NCBI GenBank assembly: GCA_021160725.1
Contig: JAGHCA010000016.1
Coordinates: 1-40,997 of the forward strand
Direction: 5' to 3'
DNA from: Dehalococcoidia bacterium
GTDB taxonomy: Bacteria; Chloroflexota; Dehalococcoidia; GIF9; AB-539-J10
Length of the DNA: 40,997 bases
Positions within the stretch are counted from its first letter, which is position 1; every line of letters begins with the position of its first letter. The position numbers were made by a program, and so were the translations under genes. A model generated the notes under the pieces. The model ran no database searches. It had not been told where the DNA came from and saw nothing but the letters and a program-made list of their open reading frames with translations. Shown here piece after piece: positions 20,228 to 29,284 of the stretch.

Positions 20228-21516
20228 AAGTAAGCACAGAAAATTTGGGAGGTTGTCAGGCAGTTCTTACTATTGAGGCTGAAGCCAGTGAGTTAGATAA
20301 ATCGCTGAATGAAGCTTATCATCACTTGGTTAACGAGGTGTCCATACCAGGTTTTCGTAAAGGGAAAGCGCCGCGGGCTATTCTGATGCAGCATGTAGGA
20401 AAAAAAAGTTTGTTAGGAGAGGCATTCGAGCATCTTATACCCCAGCTTTATAAACAAGCAATCGAGTCTCAAGAACTCGAACCTATTGCTAGGCCTGAAA
20501 TCGAAATTATTCAAACTGAGCCTTTGGTTTTCAAAGCCAGGGTGTCACTCAAACCTGAAGTTAAGCTTGGCGATTACCATAGCATAAAGCTGAAACCAGC
20601 TCCCGCAGTAAAAATTGCCAGGAAAGAAATCGCTGCTGCCATGGAAGAATTCCGGGCAAGACAAGGAACGTGGGTGCCTGTGGAACGCCCTGTCGAGTTG
20701 GGTGATTTAGTTACCATAGACGTCGAAGCCAATGTTGATGGTAAACCCTGGTTAAATCACAAGGGTGTATCATACGAGGTGGATAAAAATTCAAGTTCGC
20801 CTGTGCCTGGCTTTGCCTCTCATTTGCAGGGCGCTGAAAAAAACAAAGAAGTGACTTTCAGCTTGACTATCCCTGGTGACTATCCCATTAAAGAATTGCG
20901 CGATAAGGAAAGCTATTTTAAAGTTACTGTTAGCGAAATCAAAGGGAAGCAGTTGCCAGAGCTCGATGATGAATTTGCCCGGAGCGCTGGCTATGAAAAC
21001 CTGGCGAATATGAAGAAGAAAGTGGCTGCTGATTTAAGAGCCCAAGCTGAGGCCAGTAATCGCTCGGAGTTAAGACAAAAGGCGCTTGATGCTCTGGTGG
21101 AAATCAGCGAGGTAGATTATCCCCTTATTCTGGAGGATGAGGAAATCATGGGACTTCTTAGAGATGAGTCGCAGCGCCTGGGTTTCACAGAACTAGCAGA
21201 GTATCTAAAGAGAAGTAATAAAACGGAAGAAGAACTTAAACAAGAACTGCGCCCTATAGCGAAAAAGCGGCTTATTCGGAGCCTTGTTCTGGAGAAATTA
21301 GCTGAGGAGGAAGAGATTGAAATTAGTTCCTCAGAGGTAGATAATAAAGTAAGTGAGATTGCCAATAGTGCTGAGGATAAGGAACAGGCGGCGCAGTTTT
21401 TCTCTCTGCCTCAAGTAAGGCAATCAATTGAACAGTCTCTGCGTACGCAAAAGACAATGGACAGACTATTGCAAATAGCTATTGGCAATGGCGAAGTTAC
21501 GACAAAGGAGGAATAA
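20224..21516 (+). CDS. tig: Trigger factor
   Basis: [57 protein letters not shown] overlaps the aspS stop (ATGA). ORF-track start 20185 is too far upstream. Confidence 0.94.
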   Translation: MKVSTENLGGCQAVLTIEAEASELDKSLNEAYHHLVNEVSIPGFRKGKAPRAILMQHVGKKSLLGEAFEHLIPQLYKQAIESQELEPIARPEIEIIQTEPLVFKARVSLKPEVKLGDYHSIKLKPAPAVKIARKEIAAAMEEFRARQGTWVPVERPVELGDLVTIDVEANVDGKPWLNHKGVSYEVDKNSSSPVPGFASHLQGAEKNKEVTFSLTIPGDYPIKELRDKESYFKVTVSEIKGKQLPELDDEFARSAGYENLANMKKKVAADLRAQAEASNRSELRQKALDALVEISEVDYPLILEDEEIMGLLRDESQRLGFTELAEYLKRSNKTEEELKQELRPIAKKRLIRSLVLEKLAEEEEIEISSSEVDNKVSEIANSAEDKEQAAQFFSLPQVRQSIEQSLRTQKTMDRLLQIAIGNGEVTTKEE

Positions 21517-22121
21517 TGGAAACAGTAGCTCAGGTAGTAATTCCTACAGTGACCGAGACCAGTGCTCGGGGCGAACGTATTTTTGATATATATTCTCTTT
21601 TGCTCAGAGAGCGAATCGTTTTTTTGGGCACACCGATTAATGACCAGATAGCTAATCTTATTATTGCGCAGCTCCTCTATTTGGAGAGGGAAGACCCGGA
21701 AAAAGATGTAAACCTTTATATTCATTGTCCTGGTGGCGTTATCAGCGCTGGTTTGGCTATCTATGATACTATGCAGATTCTTCGCTGCCCTGTATCCACT
21801 ATTTGCGTTGGTTTAGCAGCTAGCATGGGTACCTTGCTTCTTTGTGCTGGAAGCAAGGGAAAAAGGTATGCTTTACCCAATTCAACTATACATCTCCACC
21901 AGGCAGTTGGAGGTGCCCAGGGACAAGCGGCGGATATCGAAATCGCCGCCAGAGAAATTATGAGGATGCAGGAAATGATACGCAACATCATAGCTAAGCA
22001 TACTGGTCAGCCAGTAGAGAAGATTGCCCACGACACAGACAGAGACTTCTATCTTAGCGCTGAGCAAGCAGTGGAATACGGCATTATAGACGAGATACTT
22101 AGCAAACCAGCCAAAAAATAA
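21516..22121 (+). CDS. clpP: ATP-dependent Clp protease proteolytic subunit
   Basis: [67 protein letters not shown]. Confidence 0.97.
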   Translation: METVAQVVIPTVTETSARGERIFDIYSLLLRERIVFLGTPINDQIANLIIAQLLYLEREDPEKDVNLYIHCPGGVISAGLAIYDTMQILRCPVSTICVGLAASMGTLLLCAGSKGKRYALPNSTIHLHQAVGGAQGQAADIEIAAREIMRMQEMIRNIIAKHTGQPVEKIAHDTDRDFYLSAEQAVEYGIIDEILSKPAKK

Positions 22122-22194
22122 AATGGCTGCGCTACCTCTCCTTTCAAAAGAGAGGGGTTTCATAAGACCTTAGTTTTCTGTTTTTACTGATAGG

Positions 22195-22362
22195 ATGATA
22201 ATCGGGATGCCAGACTGGATAGGGGCAAGTGCTGCGGTTTATACCGCAGATGAAGCGTTTGGTGGGTTGGGTAGAGGAGGCTTGATTGCCGTCATTGTTA
22301 TTTCCGTGATTGCTATTGTCACCTTCGTATGGATATTCCGTGAGACAGGAAGGAGGGATTAA
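22195..22362 (+). CDS. Small single-TM protein (55 aa), unknown function
   Basis: Own translation: MIIGMPDWIGASAAVYTADEAFGGLGRGGLIAVIVISVIAIVTFVWIFRETGRRD*; TM segment followed by positive residues. Below ORF-track cutoff. Confidence 0.4.
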   Translation: MIIGMPDWIGASAAVYTADEAFGGLGRGGLIAVIVISVIAIVTFVWIFRETGRRD

Positions 22363-22372
22363 GTAATTTATA

Positions 22373-23362
22373 TTAACCCAATTGGGCAGCTTCCTCTCTA
22401 GCCAGGTGTCGAATCCTTTTATGGATTTCCAGCGCGGGAGTTATATCCTTTGCTCCAGCTAACCAGTGAAACCACATTCTATCCTCTGAACCTCCAGTCT
22501 CCTCCCTTTCCTTAACCACCCTTTCGACAATGTGACGATCACCTTTCTCCCAGGCTTCCAGGACCAGCCATAAATCAGCCAAGCTTACCGATGCCAGCCC
22601 TAGAGTGGAATGGGGCAAAGCATATTCGTTCGCATTGAAGGCAATGGCTAAGCCGCCTGCTTTGTTCACAGTGCGAAGCATTTTGAAATCTGTGATGCTA
22701 TCCCCTATCGCTGCCCAACTAGAAAGTGGTTGTCCCATCCTGGCGCTAAAGCTTTCCAATGCCTCTACCTTGCGTCTCCCCCCTACTGGTTTCACCTGAC
22801 TTATAATTCTTCCCAAACCTGTTTGAGGCAACTTCTGCGCATAAAAATAGTCCAGGCATTCCCTTATTTTGGTATCGTCAACAAAAGGATTAAGCTTTAC
22901 AATTTCGCGTTCTGTCTGCTCCAGTAAGATAGATTCATCGTGGCTTAATAGTTGGCGAAGCTGGGTTAGGGGAAAGGAAGTGCAAGCTACATTCTCACTA
23001 GATATGCCCAGTCTCTGTGTGATGGTGAAGGCATATTGTTCATAACTGGTACTAATGCAAAATATGTACCACCCTCGAGATTTGAGTTTGGAGATTAATT
23101 CAGCGGCTCCTGGGGTTAATCCGGCTTTCTGTCCCATGGCAGCGATTTGCTCCTCTTCTATTCCGTGATAAGCAAGGAAAGGGGCAATGAGAGCAAGTGT
23201 ATCTCCTGGCTCATAGTCAGGCCGACCCTCAAGAGTCAACAGATCATCATAGCGGCTGATGATTTCGAAAATTTTGCCGCCACAGGGGAATAGTTTCATC
23301 AGTTCGTAGGCATTATCTTGGGGAGCTAGAGGCCCTTCGAGATCAAAGCAAATCAGGTTCAT
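22373..23362 (-). CDS. HAD-superfamily hydrolase (phosphoserine phosphatase-like; resembles archaeal EhaR-type HAD proteins)
   Basis: FDLEGPLAPQDNAYEL (motif I variant DxE), CISTSYEQYAF (motif II), AIGDSITDFKML (motif IV). Confidence 0.75.
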   Translation of the reverse strand: MNLICFDLEGPLAPQDNAYELMKLFPCGGKIFEIISRYDDLLTLEGRPDYEPGDTLALIAPFLAYHGIEEEQIAAMGQKAGLTPGAAELISKLKSRGWYIFCISTSYEQYAFTITQRLGISSENVACTSFPLTQLRQLLSHDESILLEQTEREIVKLNPFVDDTKIRECLDYFYAQKLPQTGLGRIISQVKPVGGRRKVEALESFSARMGQPLSSWAAIGDSITDFKMLRTVNKAGGLAIAFNANEYALPHSTLGLASVSLADLWLVLEAWEKGDRHIVERVVKEREETGGSEDRMWFHWLAGAKDITPALEIHKRIRHLAREEAAQLG

Positions 23363-24123
23363 TCCAGACTTTTCTTCACCTCCTCATCTACTTTACCGCT
23401 AAGGTCATAGCCGCTGATTAATCTTCCTTGTTTATCGATTATTTCCCTATTCTGTATGCCGACCTCACCCCTGCCCAGAGATTGTAATGTCAAGAGGATA
23501 AGAGGGAATTCTCTAGCAAGTTCGTGCTGGCGGATAAGCCGAAACAACATCTCTTTATCATCATTGCGCCAGTGTTCAGCAAATGGTGCATCCTTAATAG
23601 AGAAGAGGCAATAGCTAACTACCGGCCCCCTGTCTAGTTCGGGAGTAACCAGGTGCATCATTGCTCCGCCTGTGTCGGCTTTATTTTGTATCAACGTCCA
23701 GATCACCTCCTGCCAACTACCTGTAGGCCCGCCGGGAGGTGCAGGATGAAGATTAATCATATCGTATTTCTGGCATAGCTCTTCACTCACAATGAGCATA
23801 TAGCCGGCAAGAACACAGAGGTCGGGGGCAAACAATTCAATTCTGTTGTTTACCTCTCTATCATATTTGATGCGCCAATCTTTTTCTTCTACGCCAGTCC
23901 TGAACCTTTTGTGGGATAAGCAGACCAGAGGAATGTTGTAACTCCGAACAAGCTCGAAGAACAGGTCGCTTTCCTTTGCCTCGCCTGGTTCTCGGTTGCT
24001 AAATACGAAGCCAATTTTCACATTGATATCGCCGCTGCATGTCTTATCCTGCACAGCTTGCAAAAGCTGTCGGGCAGCTTCATCTCTTCCCGTGGAAAAC
24101 CAACCAATGTTTAGCAAGGGCAT
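23359..24123 (-). CDS. Formyltransferase-domain protein (PurN/Fmt-like fold), substrate unknown
   Basis: MINLHPAPPGGPTGSW with N-x-H, and MHLVTPELDRGPVVSY; 4-bp overlap with the downstream HAD gene. Confidence 0.75.
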   Translation of the reverse strand: MPLLNIGWFSTGRDEAARQLLQAVQDKTCSGDINVKIGFVFSNREPGEAKESDLFFELVRSYNIPLVCLSHKRFRTGVEEKDWRIKYDREVNNRIELFAPDLCVLAGYMLIVSEELCQKYDMINLHPAPPGGPTGSWQEVIWTLIQNKADTGGAMMHLVTPELDRGPVVSYCLFSIKDAPFAEHWRNDDKEMLFRLIRQHELAREFPLILLTLQSLGRGEVGIQNREIIDKQGRLISGYDLSGKVDEEVKKSLE

Positions 24124-24141
24124 GCTTTTCCCTCCGTATTT

Positions 24142-24214
24142 ATGTCATTTTGAGCCCTTCGCTTTTTTGTCATTGGCGAAGCAGTTTTCTGTTGCTCAGG
24201 GTAAACTCCGTGAC
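24142..24214. repeat. Decayed copy of the same MITE-like repeat family as 10709..10781
   Basis: tgtcattttgagcccttcgc...gttgctcagggtaaactccgtgaca; terminal TGTCA..TGAG / CTCA..TGACA arrangement. Confidence 0.45.
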
Positions 24215-24867
24215 AAATCTCCCAATACATGTTTTCTCATCCTGGCCCACATGCTGGCAAAATGAGCTAAATAGCTGGATTTTTGCCCGAATATTTTGCC
24301 CTGAGCTAAAGAATTGAGGAAATCGTCAGGTCCATTGAATTCGGGCATTTCAACATATGCCCGGCCAATTTCGCCTAAAGTGTGGGCATCGCTACCAGCG
24401 CTGGCAGCCTTTCCCTGCTCTTTAGCTAATTTCCATGCTCTGGCATTGCTATTGGAAAATGGTGTGCGAGAATTAAAGGTTTCGATGATATCGACCCGGG
24501 ATAAAATCTCTGCTGAGGTTAGAGGGTTAGACTTCCACGACAGCGACCTGCCAAATGGGTGGGGAATGGCCACTAGACCGCCCTGGCTTCTAATTCGAGA
24601 TATTGTTTCTTGGGGAGACAGTCCACGGGGGACTTCTTTATTAAGAAAGAGTCCCATTATTTCACCCACAGGTGTTAAGATCTCCTCAGCTATGATTACT
24701 TTAAGCGGAGCGATTTCCTTTAATTTTAAGGCGCCAGCAATGGTGTTGTGGTCGGCTACAGCAATACAATTTATGCCTATTTTTAGGCAGTGGTCAGCTA
24801 TTCGCTCTAGAGGCGTGAGACAATCTATGGAATAGCAGGTATGGACGTGTAAATCAGCTTTTATCAA
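24196..24867 (-). CDS. PHP domain-containing metal-dependent phosphoesterase
   Basis: MIKADLHVHTCYSIDCLTPLERI, AVADHNTIAGAL, AIPHPFGR, AGSDAHTLGEIG. Confidence 0.92.
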   Translation of the reverse strand: MIKADLHVHTCYSIDCLTPLERIADHCLKIGINCIAVADHNTIAGALKLKEIAPLKVIIAEEILTPVGEIMGLFLNKEVPRGLSPQETISRIRSQGGLVAIPHPFGRSLSWKSNPLTSAEILSRVDIIETFNSRTPFSNSNARAWKLAKEQGKAASAGSDAHTLGEIGRAYVEMPEFNGPDDFLNSLAQGKIFGQKSSYLAHFASMWARMRKHVLGDLSRSLP

Positions 24868-25022
24868 CTAGCTTACCTAATCTTGTTGTTGTCTATTGAC
24901 CATTCTGGGCGACCAAAGGATCTGCCTCTTTGCCTGTTATCTGATTATAGCAGATTCCTTAAGCTTTGAGGCTAAATCCGGTCAGCATCGGTGCTGATAA
25001 GTAAGAGGTGAGTCAAGCAGTA

Positions 25023-25583
25023 TTAACCTGCTTTCTCTTGATATTCCCCGGTGCGTGTATTAACCTTGATTATGTCGCCTGGATTAATGAAGAGAGGAAC
25101 CTGAATGGTTATCCCTGTTTCCAGCTTAGCTGCCTTAGTGCCTGCGGTTGCTCTGTCTCCTTTGAAACCAGGTTCTGTTTCTATGACCTGAAGCTCCACA
25201 GAATTAGGTAGCTCTATAGCCACTATGTCTGTCTTGCTGGTTAGAACCTCTAGCGGCAGTCCTTCTTTTAGGTAATTTGTGCCCTCTCCTATTTGAGCAG
25301 AAGTTAACATAATTTGCTCGTAACTCTCATTATCCATGAAATAATAAATGTCGCCATCGTTATAAAGGTACTGGACGGGACGGTGTTCTAGAAATACTGG
25401 TGTGACTTTGTCTCCGGATTGGAAATTCCGCTCGGCGACATTCCCGCTACGAACATCACGAAGTTTCAATTTGACTATAGGCTGCCTTTGTTGCATCTTA
25501 ACGTGTTGATATTCCAGAATCTGATATATTTCGCCATCTAATTCTATGGCAGCTCCCTTTCTCAATTCTCCAGCATCAATCAT
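25023..25583 (-). CDS. efp: Elongation factor P (divergent loop I)
   Basis: MIDAGELRKGAAIELDGEIYQILEYQHVK..., YFMDNESYEQI, PGFKGDRATAGTKAAKLETGITIQVPLFINPGDIIKVNTRTGEY. Confidence 0.95.
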   Translation of the reverse strand: MIDAGELRKGAAIELDGEIYQILEYQHVKMQQRQPIVKLKLRDVRSGNVAERNFQSGDKVTPVFLEHRPVQYLYNDGDIYYFMDNESYEQIMLTSAQIGEGTNYLKEGLPLEVLTSKTDIVAIELPNSVELQVIETEPGFKGDRATAGTKAAKLETGITIQVPLFINPGDIIKVNTRTGEYQEKAG

Positions 25584-25620
25584 TTAGTAACCTCCTGGTT
25601 AAGTATTCAGCCCTCAGCTA

Positions 25621-25979
25621 TCAGCTGGCAGCATCCAGTTTTTGCATCAATCTCGTAAGCATACGTTTTACTTCCGTTACTTGGTTATTCAACTCTTCAT
25701 GAGTTTTTGTACCCAAGTATTTCAGGTCTTGGGCCAGAATCAGGTAATATTCAGTTTCGCTAGCGCTCCTTGAAGCAATTTCTAAAAAGCGGGCGAACTC
25801 GCGATTTCCATTACACCCGCATCCCTCTGCAATATTTGCCGGAACTGATGAAGCAGCTCTTCGAAGCTGACTTATCAATCCGTAGGTTTCTTCTCGAGGA
25901 AAGAGCGGTGTAATCTTATATACAGATAGTGACAACTCATGGCTTTTTGCCATACCTTCAAGCTTTTGAAATTTCTCAT
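25621..25979 (-). pseudogene. Four-helix-bundle S23 / 23S rRNA intervening-sequence-type protein, frameshifted (or using -1 frameshifting)
   Basis: ORF track 25621..25953 gives ELSLSVYKITPLFPREETYGLISQLRRAASSVPANIAEGCG...; the upstream frame from ATG at 25979 encodes MRNFKSLKVWQK, joined to SHELSLSVYKIT by a -1 shift at CAAAAAG. Confidence 0.8.
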
Positions 25980-26018
25980 CGCTAAGCTCTTGATGGACAC
26001 TTGCCAGTGTTCGGTATA

Positions 26019-27176
26019 TTACTGATTGCTGCTAACTGAAAGCTGAAAGCTATTTTTCTCTGCCTTGGTCAGCACTCTGGCCTTGCCATTTTCCAAAACT
26101 ACCATATCCTCAATTCTAACACCACCTTGTCCCTCAAGATAAATTCCCGGTTCTATAGTAAAAACCATGCCATCTGCAAGTGAATTAGAGGAATTGGGAC
26201 TAAGTGTGGGAAGTTCATGCACCGCTAGTCCAACACCATGTCCCAGACCATGTCCAAAGGCATCTCCGTAACCAGCTTCTTCAACAATGCTTCGCGCCAA
26301 TCGGTCTGCCTGTGAAGCATCCATGCCCGATTCAATTCCCTCTATAGCAGTAATCTGTGCTTTGAGAACTATATCATAAATTTCCCGTAGGATTTTATCT
26401 GTCTTGCCCAAGAGCAAGGTGCGGCTGAGGTCGCTACAATAACCGTTAGTTCTGGCACCCATGTCAATCAATACTGGTTCACCAGGGTGCATTATTTTTT
26501 CCGTAGGTTGAGCGTGGGGCAAAGCTGAATTGGTGCCTGAAGCTACAATGATTTCAAAGGGGATGCCCTCACTGTCTTCTTGACGAAGAAATTTTTCTAT
26601 CTGCCATGCCGCCTCCTTTTCTGTTATGCCGGGGCGGATTATTGCTTTGGCCTGTTCAAAAGCGGCGTCAACTAGAGCTACTGCCTTGGTGATGAACTCC
26701 AGCTCTTGAGGCTCTTTTATGCAGCGAAGCTGCTCTACTATGTCGGTGGTGGGCACAAGCGAAAGGTCAATTTGCTTGGTCTTTATTGTCTCGTTGAGCT
26801 TGTGGTGAGTATTGTAGGAGATGTAGTTTGACTCGAAACCTAATTTGTGCCACCTGAAATCAGAGGCCAAATCAGGAAGCCAATTACTCAACTCTCGTTT
26901 AGCCTGGATAATTTCAAAATCTGGTGACTCCTTCTTGGCTTGCTCCACATAGCGAAAATCGGTAGCCAAAATATTCTTTTTCTCCGAAATAAGGAGCCAT
27001 CCTGATGAGCCGGTAAATCCGGAAAGGTAGCGGCAGTTCTCTGGCTGAGAAAGCAAGAGAGCATCTAGTTCCTTTTCGGAGATCGCCGTTCGCAGCTTCT
27101 GCAACCTCTTTATTCCCGACTTTCTTCCCGGGTCACCGATAATTCTATTCTTCATTTCGAGCCTCTCTTTACCCAT
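26019..27176 (-). CDS. M24 family Xaa-Pro aminopeptidase
   Basis: LLISEKKNILATDFRYVEQA, VLIDMGARTNGYCSDLSRTL, GHGLGHGVGLAVHELP, FTIEPGIYLEGQGGVRIEDMV. Confidence 0.94.
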   Translation of the reverse strand: MGKERLEMKNRIIGDPGRKSGIKRLQKLRTAISEKELDALLLSQPENCRYLSGFTGSSGWLLISEKKNILATDFRYVEQAKKESPDFEIIQAKRELSNWLPDLASDFRWHKLGFESNYISYNTHHKLNETIKTKQIDLSLVPTTDIVEQLRCIKEPQELEFITKAVALVDAAFEQAKAIIRPGITEKEAAWQIEKFLRQEDSEGIPFEIIVASGTNSALPHAQPTEKIMHPGEPVLIDMGARTNGYCSDLSRTLLLGKTDKILREIYDIVLKAQITAIEGIESGMDASQADRLARSIVEEAGYGDAFGHGLGHGVGLAVHELPTLSPNSSNSLADGMVFTIEPGIYLEGQGGVRIEDMVVLENGKARVLTKAEKNSFQLSVSSNQ

Positions 27177-27206
27177 GAAATTTTATATCTTGTTTCGCTA
27201 GGCTGA

Positions 27207-28583
27207 TTACAATCCCAGTATCAAGTATGCAATCCCGAAATAAACCGCCACGCCGAATATGTCCATGATCGTAGTTATAAAAGGGGCAGAGACCAGAGCA
27301 GGGTCAATCTTGAGTAAACGGAAGATGAATGGTAAGGCTCCGCCTGTCAGGGTTGCCACCACAGAGATAGCCACCAGCGTCGTGCTTACTACTATGGCTA
27401 CTTTGAGGTTCCCGCTGCCGATCATGTAAGACCAGCCCAGGGCAACTGCACCAAGGATAATGCCCAGGAGGGCACCTATCCCGACTTCTCGCAGGATCAC
27501 AGCTAGAGCCCGTCTTGGGTTTACCTCCCCGGTAGCTAGTCCTCGAATGACGACGGTGGCAGATTGTGCTCCTACGTTTCCGCCGGTGCCAATCAATAAT
27601 GGAATAAAGGCAGCCATTATCAATAACTCGCCGAGCAACTCTTGCTGTCGGGCGATAATAGCTCCGGTAACTGTGTTCACCACGATAAGCAAGAAGAGCC
27701 AGGGGGCTCGGCGCCGGACAACACTGAGGATACGGCTGGTAAAGTAACCTCGCTCTGTACCAGGTACGGCACCGAAGCGATAGATATCCTCGGTAGCCTC
27801 TTGCTCGATGATGTCCGCTACATCATCATAGGTGATGATGCCGACCAGACGCTGTTCGGCATCGACTACCGGAATTGCCAGAAGATCGTGCTCACGGAGT
27901 TCCTTGGCCGCCTCCTCCCGGTCAGCATGGGTGAAGACGAACGAGGGGTTTGGCTTCATGATGTCGGCCACCCTGACATCCGGGTCAGCAATGACCAGGT
28001 CTTTGAGTGAAACAGTGCCTATAAGATGGCGGCGGCGATCCATGACGTAGCACTCGTAGACAGTCTCCCGGTTGATGGCCAGCCGCCGGACCCTTTCCAG
28101 AGCCTGTGCCACAGTCATATCGCTGTGTAAGTCTACGAATAGAGGAGTCATCTCACGCCCGGCTGTTCCTTCCTCATAACCTAACAACTGCATGGTGACA
28201 CGGCGCTGGTCAGGCGAGAGTATCTGTAGCAGCCTGCGGGCTACCTTGGCGGGCACCTCGTCAAACAGCTCCGTTCGGTCATCAGGTGGCATCGCTTCGA
28301 GGAAGCTTCTGGCTGCTTGGTCACTGAAAGCTTCAAGCAGTTGGTTCTGGAAAGCTCCATCCACATAGTCGAAAACAGAAATAGCAAGATCCTTTGGGAG
28401 GAGGCGAAATGCTATAACTGCTTGGTCTGACGGGATACTGGCTAGCAGGTCGGCGATGTCTGCAGGCTCTGAAGCTGCTAGCCTCTCCCGCAACGCTCTA
28501 TATTGCTTGTTCTCCAACAGGTCTTTGAATGTGTTTTCATCCAAAGACTCTGTGGGTAGATTCTCTGTAAACTGTTCGCTCAT
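27207..28583 (-). CDS. mgtE: Magnesium transporter MgtE
   Basis: MgtE N domain, CBS pair (VYECYVMDRRRHLIGTVSLKDLV / VVDAEQRLVGIITYDDVADII), membrane domain AFIPLLIGTGGNVGAQSATVVIRGLATGEV. ATG at 28583 preferred because the longer ORF runs through a leader hairpin. Confidence 0.95.
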   Translation of the reverse strand: MSEQFTENLPTESLDENTFKDLLENKQYRALRERLAASEPADIADLLASIPSDQAVIAFRLLPKDLAISVFDYVDGAFQNQLLEAFSDQAARSFLEAMPPDDRTELFDEVPAKVARRLLQILSPDQRRVTMQLLGYEEGTAGREMTPLFVDLHSDMTVAQALERVRRLAINRETVYECYVMDRRRHLIGTVSLKDLVIADPDVRVADIMKPNPSFVFTHADREEAAKELREHDLLAIPVVDAEQRLVGIITYDDVADIIEQEATEDIYRFGAVPGTERGYFTSRILSVVRRRAPWLFLLIVVNTVTGAIIARQQELLGELLIMAAFIPLLIGTGGNVGAQSATVVIRGLATGEVNPRRALAVILREVGIGALLGIILGAVALGWSYMIGSGNLKVAIVVSTTLVAISVVATLTGGALPFIFRLLKIDPALVSAPFITTIMDIFGVAVYFGIAYLILGL

Positions 28584-28595
28584 TTTACAGGCAAA

Positions 28596-28627
28596 CAAAA
28601 AGCCCCACGTCCGGTGGGACGTGGGGC
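28596..28627 (-). terminator. Intrinsic terminator-like hairpin in the mgtE 5' leader (possible attenuator)
   Basis: On the minus strand GCCCCACGTC-CCACCG-GACGTGGGGC followed by TTTTTGTTT; stem 28602-28611/28618-28627, just upstream of mgtE ATG at 28583. Confidence 0.7.
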
Positions 28628-28980
28628 GCAAACGCCTCCCTCAGATATCTATACTAAGGCAAACCCCACCACCGAACTAAAATGCCAATCTGTCGTCGTT
28701 TATGATCTGGGTCTGGTGATGCTCTCGTTTCCATACCTTGTATCTCTTTCCGCGGACGATTATAATCCTCTCGTATAACCATGTCAATACGGCAAAGATT
28801 CTCAGTCGCAGTACACAGGCATCCAAACCACTCAGATTCCAACAGGCATAGCCCCCGACCACGATGCGCTTGTTAGGGATAATTAGGTGTCCATTTTGTC
28901 TATTTCACAGCACCAGCCCTTTCATTTTACTTGGTGTTCTAGTACTATAACAGGTCACCTGCTTGGAAAGGTTTCTACAC

Positions 28981-29070
28981 ATGAATAAGAAGCTACTGAT
29001 TGGCTTATTAGCTTTGGGAGTTACAATGCTGGTGGTGGGCTTTGTGATACTGTTTGCAGGCTTGCCCTAA
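28981..29070 (+). CDS. Possible 29-aa single-TM peptide
   Basis: Own translation: MNKKLLIGLLALGVTMLVVGFVILFAGLP*. Confidence 0.25.
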   Translation: MNKKLLIGLLALGVTMLVVGFVILFAGLP

Positions 29071-29284
29071 TTTAATCGCTGTTGCAGCTGGTTGTGCGCT
29101 TCTTTAACGTTCCCGGTCGAACGCCGGCGAGTTACCCAAAGATAAATATCGGAATGTTTGTCCTTCTATGGTTATGTGCTAGCTATGTAGATATGGTTGT
29201 GTTTGTCGGGTGATGTGTATAATGGTTGAGATTGTTTACTCTTCCCCTTAATCCTTGATTGTTCATGAGAGGCTCTGTCCCTGA

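Noticed and set aside
28654-28862. Two ~60-aa overlapping minus-strand ORFs upstream of mgtE
   Set aside because: They overlap each other in different frames and the region looks like a structured leader; no protein family recognised.
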